Of a stretch of DNA of 64,000 nucleotides, positions 1 through 8,599 are shown piece by piece. The stretch covers positions 620,001-684,000 of the forward strand of contig NZ_CANMNP010000001.1 of the NCBI RefSeq assembly GCF_947499295.1. The letters are read 5' to 3'. The first letter of the stretch is position 1. Each line of letters opens with the position of its first letter. This stretch comes from an uncultured Roseibium sp. Lineage in GTDB: Bacteria; Pseudomonadota; Alphaproteobacteria; Rhizobiales; Stappiaceae. The notes below the pieces were generated by a model. It did not search any database. It was not told where the DNA came from and was given only the letters and a program-made list of their open reading frames with translations. The translations under genes and the position numbers were made by a program.

Positions 1-56
1 GACCGCTGCGGCGGCGCTTTCACGTTCGGTGCCACCTCAGCCGATTCAGCTGTCAC
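1..56 (-). CDS. Probable sensor histidine kinase, N-terminal fragment (cut by window edge)
   Basis: A minus-strand frame opens with GTG at 56, overlapping the end of the response regulator gene, and stays open to the window edge. A second in-frame GTG lies at 35. Only about 18 residues are visible, so no domain can be seen. The identification is inference: OmpR-type regulators are very often followed by their kinase with a short overlap, and this frame sits exactly there. The start is uncertain. Confidence 0.4.
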   Translation of the reverse strand, partial: MTAESAEVAPNVKAPPQR

Positions 57-714
57 TGGCATCTCCGAGACGATACCCAAGTCCTCTTATGGTTTCGATC
101 AGGTCCGATCCGATTTTCTTGCGAAGCCGGCCGACAAAGACTTCGACCGTATTTGAGTCGCGGTCAAAGTCCTGATCATAAAGATGTTCCGTCAACTCCG
201 TACGCGAGATGACCTTGCCCTGATGATGCAGCAGGTAGGACAGGAGCCTGTACTCATGAGAGGTCAGTTTGATGGGATTTCCGTCAACCGTAACCCTTCC
301 AGCCCGCAGGTCGAGCCGTACCGGGCCACACGTCAGTTCGTTGGAAGCATGACCGGCGGCGCGCCGTACCAGGGCTCTGACGCGGGCAAGGACTTCCTCC
401 ATGTGAAAGGGTTTTGCGACATAGTCATCAGCGCCTGCGTCGATGCCAGCCACTTTGTCGGACCAGCGGTCACGTGCGGTCAGAATCAGAACTGGCATCG
501 TGCGTCCGTCGCGGCGCCAGTTTTCCAGAACAGAAAGACCATCGAGCGTCGGCAGGCCGAGATCGAGGACAACTGCATCATAGGGCTCCGTGTCGCCCAG
601 AAAGTGTCCGTCTTCGCCGTCCGTGGCACTGTCGACCACATAACCTGCCTCTTCGAGAGCGGTAACCAGTTGACGGTTCAGATCCGTATCATCTTCAACA
701 ACGAGAATGCGCAT
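46..714 (-). CDS. OmpR/PhoB-family response regulator
   Basis: Two-component response regulator of 222 aa, the usual length. Start ATG at 714 gives MRILVVEDD, the standard receiver opening; an upstream in-frame start at 756 would add 14 unlikely residues. The receiver domain (about 1-115) has the acidic pair EDD, the phospho-acceptor Asp in VVLDLGLP, Thr in ILTAR and Lys in AKPF. The C-terminal winged helix (about 125-218) has the typical ending with TVEVFVGRLRKKIG and IRGLGYRL. It resembles the QseB/PhoP subgroup. A kinase gene appears to overlap its 3' end, and a PepSY-like exported protein is encoded 79 bp upstream on the same strand, a layout common for cation or envelope sensing systems. 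The signal is not visible. Confidence 0.95.
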   Translation of the reverse strand: MRILVVEDDTDLNRQLVTALEEAGYVVDSATDGEDGHFLGDTEPYDAVVLDLGLPTLDGLSVLENWRRDGRTMPVLILTARDRWSDKVAGIDAGADDYVAKPFHMEEVLARVRALVRRAAGHASNELTCGPVRLDLRAGRVTVDGNPIKLTSHEYRLLSYLLHHQGKVISRTELTEHLYDQDFDRDSNTVEVFVGRLRKKIGSDLIETIRGLGYRLGDASDS

Positions 715-793
715 GCGTTTTGACTTCGGGCTTTCAAAAATGGAACACTCCGGCAATTCTCAGACCAAGCCGCCGGACAACAGTGAATATCCT

Positions 794-1048
794 CTAGCGA
801 CTGGCGTTGACTGTGACCGTCGTCACCTTACCGCCCTTCAGAACCGACAACTTGTAAACATAGCCGCCACCCTGTTGGCACAGCTGTGCCTTGACGATTT
901 CCCCGCCGGCACGGCCGGCGACCGCACCAAGTGGTGCTGCTTTGCCGCTCGCCACCGCATCGCGGGCCTGCGCCTGAGACAGGCAGGCCGCGCTTGCCGG
1001 GGTCACGGCGGCAAAAAACACGATTAAAAGGGCAACGAGCTGTTTCAC
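794..1048 (-). CDS. Small exported PepSY-like protein
   Basis: Protein of 84 aa with a clear signal peptide (MKQLVALLIVFFAAVTPASA, cleavage near residue 20). The mature part is about 63 aa, begins with Cys-Leu-Ser, contains a second Cys (QLC), and ends in a beta-hairpin rich in Val and Thr. The end, VYKLSVLKGGKVTTVTV, looks like the second half of a PepSY repeat. Exported PepSY proteins often sit beside OmpR-type two-component genes, as here. It may be a target or partner of that system. The start and signal peptide are well supported; the PepSY assignment is by pattern only. Confidence 0.75.
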   Translation of the reverse strand: MKQLVALLIVFFAAVTPASAACLSQAQARDAVASGKAAPLGAVAGRAGGEIVKAQLCQQGGGYVYKLSVLKGGKVTTVTVNASR

Positions 1049-1162
1049 GTTTTCGGTTCCGGTTCTGCCTACGATTTGATCATCAACGTGTAATCAAATT
1101 CACATGAACGCAAGCTGAACCATCCCTTTAGAAAACGGAAAACACCTCCTTCTCAGAAATCC

Positions 1163-2458
1163 TTAGCCGAGAAGCATGTCTTCAGTCTGCAGATCGTCAT
1201 AGCGCCCCTTGAAGTGCTCAAAGACCTGCAGTGTCCGCCGGGCGATACCGGTCCAGCCAAAAACACGCCGGGCAAATCTTGCGCCTTCGACGGCGAGCGT
1301 TTCCCGGATCCAGGGATACTGCATCGGCATGTTGACCATGGTCGCAAACTCTTCAGGCCTTTTGGGATCTGCGATTAGCGCATGTTTTCCGAACTCGATT
1401 TGTTCAAAAAGGCCGCCGTGAACAGTGACAACTGTCGGGGTTCCGCATGCCATGGCCTCAACCGCGGTCATTCCGAATGGTTCGTAGCGCGACGGCAGGG
1501 CAAATATTCCCGGGGCACGATAAAGATCTGCAAGGTCTTCGTCTTCGACATATCCGCGCCAACTAATCCGTTCGCCAACCCCCATGTCGGCAGCCGTTTG
1601 TTTCCATTGGTTCAGGAGAGCGATGTCGCTTTGAGAATTCGCGCCTGCGGCCAGAACAAGTCTTGCTTCCGGTTGAAGTTCCAGGATTTTGGGCAAGGCT
1701 TCGATGATGAGGTCGTAGCCTTTGTTTTCTGCAGCTCTGCCGACCACATAGATGTCGGTGTCCTTCATGTCGTGTCTTGCCCTGGCATCCTCAACCTTGC
1801 CTGGCGTTGCCGGCATGAACCTGCCCTCGTCAATCCCAGGCGGGATCATGGTGATGTGTTCTTTGGGCAGCTGATAATGTTCAACGATGAGATCGGTTTG
1901 CTGCTCTGTCGTTGAGATCACATGATCGCAGTTTCTGTAGAGAACAAATTCCCTCTGGATGCGCTCCTCGAACCGATAGCCTGCCATCTCCTCCTCACCG
2001 GCCCCGGTCATGTCGTGTTCTTTCCACCAACCGAGCGAGTGCGGTGTGTGGATGTGTGGAATTTGCAGTTCTTCAGCGATTTTCTGTCCAGATACGCCTG
2101 CATCCCAGTAGTGACTGTTGATCACGTCATAATGCAGGTTCTTTGCGCGTATCATGGCCAAAGCGTTCGTGACAAAGTCGCCATACCAGTCGTGCATGTC
2201 TTCCTTGCGCACGAACTCCTTGCCCGCAAATGGCACTCTGACAACCCGCAGATTTTCATTGAGAATGTCTTCAGCTGGCTGGTCTTCGAACTGGCGCGTC
2301 ATGACATCCACCCGATAGCCGAGGCGTGCGAAGCGCTTGGCCAGTTCCAGAACGAAAACAACCTGACCACCGGTGTCGGGTTTGCCCAACTCAGGCGAAC
2401 CGGCGACATAGCCATGTAATGAAATCATCAGCAGTGAACCGATGTTTTGCTTAGTCAT
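1163..2458 (-). CDS. mfpsA: Mannosylfructose-phosphate synthase-like GT4 glycosyltransferase
   Basis: GT-B glycosyltransferase of 431 aa. The N-terminal half has ISLHGY and PDTGGQVVFVLELA, the signature shared by sucrose-phosphate synthases and the Agrobacterium mannosylfructose-phosphate synthase MfpsA. The C-terminal half has GRAAENKGYD and the retaining E-X7-E motif in YEPFGMTAVEAMACG. The known reaction of MfpsA is GDP-mannose plus fructose 6-phosphate giving mannosylfructose phosphate; sucrose-phosphate synthases use UDP- or ADP-glucose instead. The next gene upstream encodes the matching HAD phosphatase of almost exactly MfpsB length, which favours the MfpsA reading. Donor specificity cannot be settled by eye. 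A Shine-Dalgarno AAGAAGG precedes ATG at 2458. Likely role: compatible-solute synthesis in the cytoplasm. Confidence 0.8.
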   Translation of the reverse strand: MTKQNIGSLLMISLHGYVAGSPELGKPDTGGQVVFVLELAKRFARLGYRVDVMTRQFEDQPAEDILNENLRVVRVPFAGKEFVRKEDMHDWYGDFVTNALAMIRAKNLHYDVINSHYWDAGVSGQKIAEELQIPHIHTPHSLGWWKEHDMTGAGEEEMAGYRFEERIQREFVLYRNCDHVISTTEQQTDLIVEHYQLPKEHITMIPPGIDEGRFMPATPGKVEDARARHDMKDTDIYVVGRAAENKGYDLIIEALPKILELQPEARLVLAAGANSQSDIALLNQWKQTAADMGVGERISWRGYVEDEDLADLYRAPGIFALPSRYEPFGMTAVEAMACGTPTVVTVHGGLFEQIEFGKHALIADPKRPEEFATMVNMPMQYPWIRETLAVEGARFARRVFGWTGIARRTLQVFEHFKGRYDDLQTEDMLLG

Positions 2459-2530
2459 GAGAGTTGGCCTTCTTTCGTGTTTGAGACTTCATCCCTCCCA
2501 GGCATTCTATTTTTGTTTGCGAAGGCTTTT

Positions 2531-3280
2531 TCAGCATTCTTCTTTGGTCAGCAGTCCAAATTCTATCAATCCCTCCATCACGCCAGCTGCATGAGGAGCT
2601 ATAGCGTGAAAGGTTTTTTCCGTCGGCATGGCGGCAATCAGTTCGCTGCGCGCGTTGCCCACGGCAATTGCCTTGCCTGCGGCATTAAAGAGCGCAAGGT
2701 CATTCCCGGAGTCTCCGGCAGCAATCGTATGAGACGTTGCGACCTCAAGAATACCTGCCAAATGCATCATGGCAGTGTCCTTACCGGCACCAGGCGCCAA
2801 AATGTCCAGATCGCTTGTTCCCGAGTGGACCGAACGGAACGGTATTTCCTGATCCGTCAGAGCATTCAACACACCTTGGACCGCATCTATGCCAGCAACT
2901 TCAAAACTTGCCTTCCCACATGTCTGGTAGGCACTTGAATGAGCAGCGTATCCCATATCTGTGACGAGTTTGCGGACACGCCGGTCCGGCCACTCCTTGA
3001 ACTGCTTCTGCCAGCTGTCGAGCCAGGCACCCCTTAAGCGGATTTCCGTACCAAGTCCGGTAATGATCGCTTCAGGTTCAAAATCTTCGGGGAAATACGT
3101 CGAAATAGTTTCATCAACGCTTTGCCACGGTCTGCTGGAGTTAAGGGCCAACTTCAAGGTTTTCCGGCGTTTTTTCAAAGCCTGCCAGAGCTTTCTCAGG
3201 TCCTCCCTGTTCCCGGTCAGCGTATCGTCGACGTCGCAGACCAGGAGCCACGGCTCCGACTCATCGGGAGCCTCACTCAT
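2531..3280 (-). CDS. mfpsB: Mannosylfructose-/sucrose-phosphate phosphatase (HAD)
   Basis: HAD-superfamily phosphatase of 249 aa. Motif I is DVDDTLTG (Asp16 nucleophile, Asp18), motif II is in LNSSRP, and motif IV is AAGDSGND. This is the sucrose-phosphate-phosphatase subtype with a small cap domain. It should dephosphorylate the product of the downstream synthase to free mannosylfructose (or sucrose). Its ATG at 3280 overlaps the stop of the GH32-like gene by ATGA, and the synthase follows 72 bp later, so all three are probably co-transcribed. The length is close to that of MfpsB from Agrobacterium. Substrate identity is inferred from the pair. Confidence 0.8.
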   Translation of the reverse strand: MSEAPDESEPWLLVCDVDDTLTGNREDLRKLWQALKKRRKTLKLALNSSRPWQSVDETISTYFPEDFEPEAIITGLGTEIRLRGAWLDSWQKQFKEWPDRRVRKLVTDMGYAAHSSAYQTCGKASFEVAGIDAVQGVLNALTDQEIPFRSVHSGTSDLDILAPGAGKDTAMMHLAGILEVATSHTIAAGDSGNDLALFNAAGKAIAVGNARSELIAAMPTEKTFHAIAPHAAGVMEGLIEFGLLTKEEC

Positions 3281-4815
3281 CGCGTGTCCGCCTCGTCTTC
3301 TGGCGCAAGATAAGTGGTCGTATAAACCCGTTCCGCGGTGTCTTCACTGACCGGTCTTCGCAAGGTTTCAATTACGAGATCTTTCACGCATACCGCTGCG
3401 CTCTCCACGTAAAAGCCAATGCCGCCTTCATGGAAGCTGTCGTCGACCAGACTTAAGACGACGTATCCGTCGATCGAAAATTCGATGTACATGCCATGCG
3501 CAACAACTTCGATCTGCCATGGTCCTTGGTCGCTGCCGCGGAAATGCGCCTCCTGAAGCGGCTCATATCGGAATGCGTGTTCAAATTCCGGTGTCGGATT
3601 TGCGCCCCAGGCGCGCATTTGCGCAATACCATTCACCAGATCGAGGGAAAGATAGTATCCGTCTCCCTCTTCGTTCATCCGCAACACGAGGCCCGTTTTT
3701 CCAGACCCTTCAAGCATCAGCTGCGTCCTCAGCCTGAAATCCTGGTGCTGACCTGGAAACAGGTATGCCTCGTAGCCGCTTTTGCAGGCCAGATGGAGCC
3801 CATCAGGTCGATCTATGGCCGTGGCATAGTTGTTGTCATAAAGTATCTTGCACTGATAGGAGGCTGTAACGACCTCTTGGCCCGTCACCAGATTGTCAAA
3901 ACTCCTGTAGGACCTGACTTTCAAACGTCCTGCCTTATCGGTGTCCAGTTCCTTTGGAGGCGGTAGAAGTTTTTTGACCACTTCGCGACCGTAAAAATTC
4001 TCGGTCTTTGAAAAGAAATTGAATAGGAGCAATCGATCTTCGGTTTGACAGATGCGGCCGGCGTAATTTCCGGAGGGAAGCAGAACGTTGTCAAAGAAGT
4101 TCTCGTATGGCCCGTCCCAGGATTGCGCATACCAATAGTGGATCTTTGTATCTTCTCGGATCGAGCCCATCAGATAATAACGGTCGTGAAGCTTGAAGAG
4201 GTTGGGAACCTCAACATCATCATAGAGGCCAGGACGATGCAGCGGGGCCTCAAACGAAAACCTGTCAGGTGCTGTTTCCCGCGTAAGACCGACGCAACCG
4301 CGCCGGATGACTGGCCCGTCCTTGACGCGTGCTGCGCTCAATAGCAACCGGTCTCCGGTTTGCCGATCATGATAGAAAAACGGATCCCGAAAGCTGACCC
4401 AGTGCCGTCCCTCGTCAATCGAGCTTTCGTAGTGTGGCGCTGGAATCTCGAGTGGATAAACACCCTGATTGCAGCGTTCCCAGTGGTAAAGGTCACTCGA
4501 GCGCGCCAACCCAACCCTCTGAACACGGCCAAATTCAGAACGGGCCAGGCCCGTATAGAACATGCGCCACTCTCCCGCTTTGTCGGGGTTCGGCGTGACG
4601 TGCATTGTCCAGAGCATGTCGTCGTCCCACTCTCCCGGTTCTCCGACAAAAAGCGCGTTCTTTACGCGGCGCCAAGTCATGCCGTCGGAGCTGACCGCGT
4701 GGGCAATGAAATCGTGATTTGGAAGAACGAGATGAAACAGATGGAATAACCCATCGTGATAAACAACATCGACGTCGCCGATGTCCGACCTCAAAAATCC
4801 ATGGGATGCATACAT
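3277..4815 (-). CDS. GH32-like beta-fructosidase with C-terminal beta-sandwich
   Basis: Protein of 512 aa without signal peptide. The first 330 residues look like the five-bladed propeller of GH32/GH68. Asp residues in SDIGDVDVVY (11-16) are at the nucleophile position, FRDPFFY (RDP at 143-145) is the transition-state stabiliser, and VEVPNLF (Glu202) replaces the usual EC(P)DLF acid/base motif. Residues about 360-490 form a second beta-rich domain like the GH32 C-terminal sandwich. It is the first gene of the operon with mfpsB and mfpsA. It may cleave the fructosyl bond of mannosylfructose or sucrose, so the operon could both make and break the sugar. Hydrolysis versus transfer or phosphorolysis is open. 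AGGA precedes ATG. Confidence 0.7.
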   Translation of the reverse strand: MYASHGFLRSDIGDVDVVYHDGLFHLFHLVLPNHDFIAHAVSSDGMTWRRVKNALFVGEPGEWDDDMLWTMHVTPNPDKAGEWRMFYTGLARSEFGRVQRVGLARSSDLYHWERCNQGVYPLEIPAPHYESSIDEGRHWVSFRDPFFYHDRQTGDRLLLSAARVKDGPVIRRGCVGLTRETAPDRFSFEAPLHRPGLYDDVEVPNLFKLHDRYYLMGSIREDTKIHYWYAQSWDGPYENFFDNVLLPSGNYAGRICQTEDRLLLFNFFSKTENFYGREVVKKLLPPPKELDTDKAGRLKVRSYRSFDNLVTGQEVVTASYQCKILYDNNYATAIDRPDGLHLACKSGYEAYLFPGQHQDFRLRTQLMLEGSGKTGLVLRMNEEGDGYYLSLDLVNGIAQMRAWGANPTPEFEHAFRYEPLQEAHFRGSDQGPWQIEVVAHGMYIEFSIDGYVVLSLVDDSFHEGGIGFYVESAAVCVKDLVIETLRRPVSEDTAERVYTTTYLAPEDEADTR

Positions 4816-4992
4816 GTCCTAAGCCTGCCCCAGGTGCTTGGACGGCTTCAAGTCCTTCAGCAATATTTTTTTTGCAGCGCAACAATTTCGAGGCGCTCCG
4901 CACAGGACCTGGCAGCTATCAACTCGCGCTCTCAGAAATTGTTTTCAAATGTCGCCTTTGTCCGTTCACTGGCGAACGACTTCAGGTGCAAA

Positions 4993-5017
4993 CCGCCCGC
5001 AAACGCATTGCGGGCGG
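4993..5017 (-). terminator. Hairpin, probable terminator of the dioxygenase gene
   Basis: Perfect 10-bp stem CCGCCCGCAA / TTGCGGGCGG with a 5-nt loop, about 57 bp beyond the stop of the minus-strand dioxygenase gene. On the minus strand only TTT follows the stem, so the U-tract is weak. It would separate the dioxygenase from the GH32-mfps operon, which then needs its own promoter in 4816-4992. Confidence 0.55.
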
Positions 5018-5073
5018 CGTGAGAGCATCCGTTCGTCTTTATTGCATCGCAAATCGCGCAGACATGCAGCCCC

Positions 5074-6252
5074 TTAATAGAGCCGCCTGGAGCTTTGGAC
5101 CTTAAGTGCGTCTGCAAACTCTTCGACGCTCATGCGCTCGCTCACAGCTCGTAGCATGAGCTGTTTCTGTGTCTCTGGCGCAAGGCCGCCGGTGGGGGGA
5201 TCGCTGTCAAGATTGGTGGGGAACGAATACCCTTCCGCGCAGGCGGAAATTGCAGCCTCAAGTTCTGCCTGCCCCAAGTCTCCCGCTTTCACTCTTTCTA
5301 GCAAAACGGGATAGAGGACAGTACACATCGACTGCCGGTCAATGTTCTCCATGGCTCTACCAAATGCAGACGAAATCTGCAGCAGATTGGCCATGCGTTG
5401 GATATCGCTGCTGATATTTGCACCTGCGGCATGAAACAGGGCTGGATTGAAGAACAATGCATCACCCTTTTTCAAGGGCAGCTGAGCATAGGCTTCTTCA
5501 AAAAACTGCTTGAACGTCTCCAGCCGGTAGGCCGCATATCCCGGGCGATAGAGTTGTGAAAACGGCAACAACTTTGTCGGACCACTCTCGACCGGCATAT
5601 CCGTATGAGCGATGCCGCCCTGCAATGTCATCACTGGTGACAGGTCATGCACATGTGCCGGATAACGTGCGCATGTTTCAGCAGTCTGGAAACCCAGGTG
5701 ATAGTCCCTGTGTGCCTGCTGCGCAGCGCCTCCCGGCCGCACCACGTTGACTTGCGCCGTCATCTGATAGTTGGGGCCAAGCCAGGCTTCACAAACCGCG
5801 TCGATTGCCGTGTTGGCAAAATAAGTGGCGAACACCTCCGGCGAAGCCATGCACAGCTTTTGCAAACTGTTCCATATCCTGTCATTTGCCCCGCTTGCGG
5901 CAAAATGATCTGCCCCTCCGCCCGTGGAAATCTTCTCCGTCTCGATGACCCGATCAAAAATGTCGGTGGCATGATCTATGGCCGTGACATCAGCATAGGC
6001 TCCATCAAGGATGAGCACTCCAGCCCCGTGCATCAGCACCCTGGCCCATTCGGCCATTAGGCGCCGGCGTGATTCTGTCTCGTTCAACACGTCTTGCAAA
6101 TCGGCAACCCGATAAATCGGAATGTTTGATGTCACCTTTGCAGCATGCGGCACAGCAGCCGGGTCCAGTTGCTGCCCTACCAGTTCTTTAAACTCTTCGA
6201 TGTCGCAATCAGCTGCATCGAAATAGCCGCTCAGGGCCGCTCTCTGATCCAT
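5074..6252 (-). CDS. Phytanoyl-CoA dioxygenase (PhyH) family protein
   Basis: Fe(II)/2-oxoglutarate dioxygenase of 392 aa from ATG at 6252, which has GGGAGG five bases upstream; an in-frame start at 6276 lacks this. The facial triad is visible: H181-R-D183 in AHRDYH and His274 in NPALFHAAGAN, with Arg286 in the 2-oxoglutarate-binding position. The family hydroxylates lipids, compatible solutes or secondary metabolites; the substrate cannot be read from the sequence. It is divergent from a LacI-type regulator across 93 bp and lies upstream of the mannosylfructose operon on the same strand, so a shared role in solute metabolism is possible but unproven. Confidence 0.85.
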   Translation of the reverse strand: MDQRAALSGYFDAADCDIEEFKELVGQQLDPAAVPHAAKVTSNIPIYRVADLQDVLNETESRRRLMAEWARVLMHGAGVLILDGAYADVTAIDHATDIFDRVIETEKISTGGGADHFAASGANDRIWNSLQKLCMASPEVFATYFANTAIDAVCEAWLGPNYQMTAQVNVVRPGGAAQQAHRDYHLGFQTAETCARYPAHVHDLSPVMTLQGGIAHTDMPVESGPTKLLPFSQLYRPGYAAYRLETFKQFFEEAYAQLPLKKGDALFFNPALFHAAGANISSDIQRMANLLQISSAFGRAMENIDRQSMCTVLYPVLLERVKAGDLGQAELEAAISACAEGYSFPTNLDSDPPTGGLAPETQKQLMLRAVSERMSVEEFADALKVQSSRRLY

Positions 6253-6292
6253 GTTTTCCTCCCAGGCATCGGTCAATCTGCCAGAACCCGAA

Positions 6293-6346
6293 GATTATCA
6301 GAAATCGCTCTTGCGTCGCTGTGATAATCCATCAAAAATCCATCAA
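6293..6346. promoter_or_regulatory. Candidate operator: GATTATCA-N21-TGATAATC plus direct repeat
   Basis: The 93-bp gap between the divergent dioxygenase and LacI-type genes holds an exact 8-bp inverted repeat, GATTATCA (6293-6300) and TGATAATC (6322-6329). Next to it is a 10-bp direct repeat AATCCATCAA at 6326-6335 and 6337-6346, period 11, running into the LacI-type start codon. Symmetric sites here suit a dimeric LacI-type repressor acting on both genes and on itself. Confidence 0.5.
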
Positions 6347-7371
6347 TGACACATCGATTTCCCATCAAGGAGATCGCACTGCAAGCCGGTCTGAGCACGG
6401 CGACAGTAGATCGCGTTCTCAATAGACGGCCCAATGTCAGTCCCCAGACCCATCGTCGCGTTCATGACGCAATGGAAGAACTTGGCCGGCAAGAAGGCCA
6501 ACTGGCGGCGAAGGGCCGGCGTCTATTCATCGATGTGGTTATGGAGGCCCCTGCCCGCTTCAGCCGGGAAGTCCAGCTGGCCAGTGAAGACGTCCAGAAG
6601 CAACTTGCTCCAGCGGCGCTTAGAACGCGCTTTTCAATTGCTGAAACGATGACCTCAGCCACGTGTGCGGCAACGCTTGACCGGATCCGCAAACGTGGAA
6701 GTCACGGTGTGTGCCTGAAAGCCAGAGACACTGCTGAATTGCGCAGTGCCATATCTCGCCTGACGGACAAGCGGATTCCGGTCGTCACAATATTTACCGA
6801 CATCACCGGTTCGCAAAAACTGGCATATGCGGGTTTGAGCAATGAGAACGCGGGGAGGACCGCGGCCTATCTCATGCTCAAACAGCTTGGCCCCGCGGAC
6901 CGCGTTGTTCTGACAATCCTCAGTCAACTTGCCTTTCAGGGCGAAGAAGAACGGTATAACGGCTTCCGATCAGAGTTGAGCCGCTCGCGGCCTGATATTG
7001 AGGTTCTTGAAGCCAGTGGTGGCGGCGGCCTGAACACGGCGACAGAGCGCGCAGTTGCCGAGAAAATCCAGTCCGCCCCCAAAATTGCCGGCGTCTATTC
7101 CATGGGCGGTGGCAATCAAGCTGTATTGAAGGCTCTGGAACGCGCCGGAAAGACCCCATCGGTCTTCGTCGCGCATGATCTTGATGAAGACAATCTCGAG
7201 CTGCTTCGCGGTGAGAAGCTGACTTTCGTCCTTCACCACGACCTGCGCTCCGACATGAGAACGGCCTTTCGGCACATTATGGCATTTCATGGTATCGGGC
7301 CCGAGCCAGCCGCATCCCTCAGCGACATTCAAATCGTCACACCGGTCAATATTCCAATGGCTTTCAAGTGA
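6346..7371 (+). CDS. LacI-family transcriptional regulator
   Basis: Protein of 341 aa. Residues 1-60 form the LacI headpiece: PIKEIALQAGLSTATVDRVLN, followed by a hinge. Residues about 65-341 form a periplasmic-binding-protein-like sugar sensor (GLSNENAGRTAAYLM, GVYSMGGG, VAHDLDEDN). Members of this family bind a sugar or related small molecule and repress neighbouring transport or catabolic genes. It is transcribed away from the PhyH-family dioxygenase, with inverted and direct repeats between them, so that gene and perhaps the mannosylfructose operon are the likely targets. No clear Shine-Dalgarno precedes ATG at 6346; translation could be leaderless-like or the start could differ slightly. 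Confidence 0.92.
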   Translation: MTHRFPIKEIALQAGLSTATVDRVLNRRPNVSPQTHRRVHDAMEELGRQEGQLAAKGRRLFIDVVMEAPARFSREVQLASEDVQKQLAPAALRTRFSIAETMTSATCAATLDRIRKRGSHGVCLKARDTAELRSAISRLTDKRIPVVTIFTDITGSQKLAYAGLSNENAGRTAAYLMLKQLGPADRVVLTILSQLAFQGEEERYNGFRSELSRSRPDIEVLEASGGGGLNTATERAVAEKIQSAPKIAGVYSMGGGNQAVLKALERAGKTPSVFVAHDLDEDNLELLRGEKLTFVLHHDLRSDMRTAFRHIMAFHGIGPEPAASLSDIQIVTPVNIPMAFK

Positions 7372-7473
7372 GTTGAAGCTTTTTGTGCGCTCGAAAAACA
7401 TGAAGAAATGTGTATGGCGGGAGATCGCAACTTGTCTGAGGTTCAACCGGACTGGAAGCGATTTGATGCGCAG

Positions 7474-8166
7474 TTACCGTCCCGGGTCCTTGCTCTCCAT
7501 GGAGCGATAGAAGTCCTTCAAGGTCTTGCCGGGCTCCGCTTTGAACTTGTCGCCGGTCTCCCGCAATTCGGAAATACGATCGAGACGGAACATGCGGAAG
7601 TCATGGCGAAGTTCGCACCAGGCTACAAGTGTCCATACCTTGCCCCAGAACCAAAGGCCGAGAGGACGGACCACCCGGTCAGAGGCATCGCCTTTTCCAT
7701 CGCGATAGGCGATCGAAAGGCGCTTGCGTGTGTCCGCAGCATTTTCAAGAAAATCGATATGTGACCTGACCTGTGGGGTCATCTCTGGCGCAAATGCGTG
7801 GATTTGCACCTCATTCTGCCTCACCCGCAGTTTGTCTGGCATGACGGCATCGATCTTGATCATGGCCTCTTCGGCAGCCCGGGCCATGGCTGCTCCACCC
7901 CAGGCGCGGATCAAACGTGCACCGGCAAGCAAGGCAACGATTTCATCTCGTGTGAACATGAGAGGCGGCAACTCGTAGCCATCTCGCATGATGTAGCCGA
8001 CACCTGCAGCGCCCTCGATGGGCACACCGGAGGCCTGCAAGTCGGCAACATCGCGATAGATGGTGCGTTCCGATACTTCCAGCCATTCGGACAACTGTCG
8101 TGCCCGGACGAGCCGCCCGCCACGCAGATATTGAACGATCTGAAAAAGGCGGTCGGCACGTCTCAT
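7474..8166 (-). CDS. YafY-type transcriptional regulator with WYL domain
   Basis: Protein of 230 aa. The N-terminal DeoR/HTH_11 helix-turn-helix has LSEWLEVSERTIYRDVADL (about 24-42). A WYL ligand-sensing domain follows, with conserved RPLGLWFWGKVWTLVAWCELR and FRLDRI. WYL regulators respond to nucleic-acid or metabolite ligands; the closest family (YafY) often pairs with glyoxalase-like genes. The VOC gene lies 12 bp upstream on the same strand, so they are probably one transcription unit. AAGGG lies nine bases before ATG at 8166. A perfect palindrome upstream of the VOC gene (8600-8623) may be its operator. Confidence 0.9.
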   Translation of the reverse strand: MRRADRLFQIVQYLRGGRLVRARQLSEWLEVSERTIYRDVADLQASGVPIEGAAGVGYIMRDGYELPPLMFTRDEIVALLAGARLIRAWGGAAMARAAEEAMIKIDAVMPDKLRVRQNEVQIHAFAPEMTPQVRSHIDFLENAADTRKRLSIAYRDGKGDASDRVVRPLGLWFWGKVWTLVAWCELRHDFRMFRLDRISELRETGDKFKAEPGKTLKDFYRSMESKDPGR

Positions 8167-8178
8167 GCTGCAAGACCC

Positions 8179-8553
8179 TTAAGCAGCGAAAAGCCCGATG
8201 GAATTGCCATCCGGGTCGATACAATACGCAAATCGGCCTGCCGGAATTGCAATCGGGTCGGAGACGACTTCACCACCTGCTTTCGCAAAACGTTCCATGG
8301 TTTCCTCAAGCGTGTCAGGGCATGCAATATGTACAGTGGGCCCAGAGCCGTCGCCTGCCGGTTTGCCGGGATAAAGATGTCCTGCAATGCCATCCTGCTT
8401 GTTGGTCGTGAACATCGCGATATGGTTCGGTCCCATATCTGTAACAAGTTTGAGTTCGGTTTTGAAAACGTCATTGTAAAAACTGATTGCCTTGTCCAGA
8501 TCCGTAACCGGAATCTCCATCCAAACAGTGAAATTGTCAGGAACAAATGTCAT
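8179..8553 (-). CDS. VOC (glyoxalase/bleomycin-resistance) family protein
   Basis: Protein of 124 aa from ATG at 8553, preceded by AAGGAG; a longer frame to 8595 lacks a ribosome site. It has the beta-alpha-beta-beta-beta repeats of the vicinal-oxygen-chelate fold: ITDLDKAISFYNDVF-like opening (VTDLDKAISFYNDVF), HIACPDTLEETMERFAKAG in the middle and ending CIDPDGNSIGLF. The PDGN-I-GLF ending is typical of YafY-partner VOC proteins. Enzymatic activity and substrate are unknown. Co-transcription with the WYL regulator is likely. Confidence 0.88.
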   Translation of the reverse strand: MTFVPDNFTVWMEIPVTDLDKAISFYNDVFKTELKLVTDMGPNHIAMFTTNKQDGIAGHLYPGKPAGDGSGPTVHIACPDTLEETMERFAKAGGEVVSDPIAIPAGRFAYCIDPDGNSIGLFAA

Positions 8554-8599
8554 TGAAAGTCTCCTTGGCTGCAGTGACGTCAGGCACTCTAGCAAAGGG

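Noticed and set aside
818..833. CRP-like TGTGACCGTCGTCACC
   Set aside because: It lies inside the coding part for VTTVTV of the PepSY-like protein and has a mismatch, so chance is likely.
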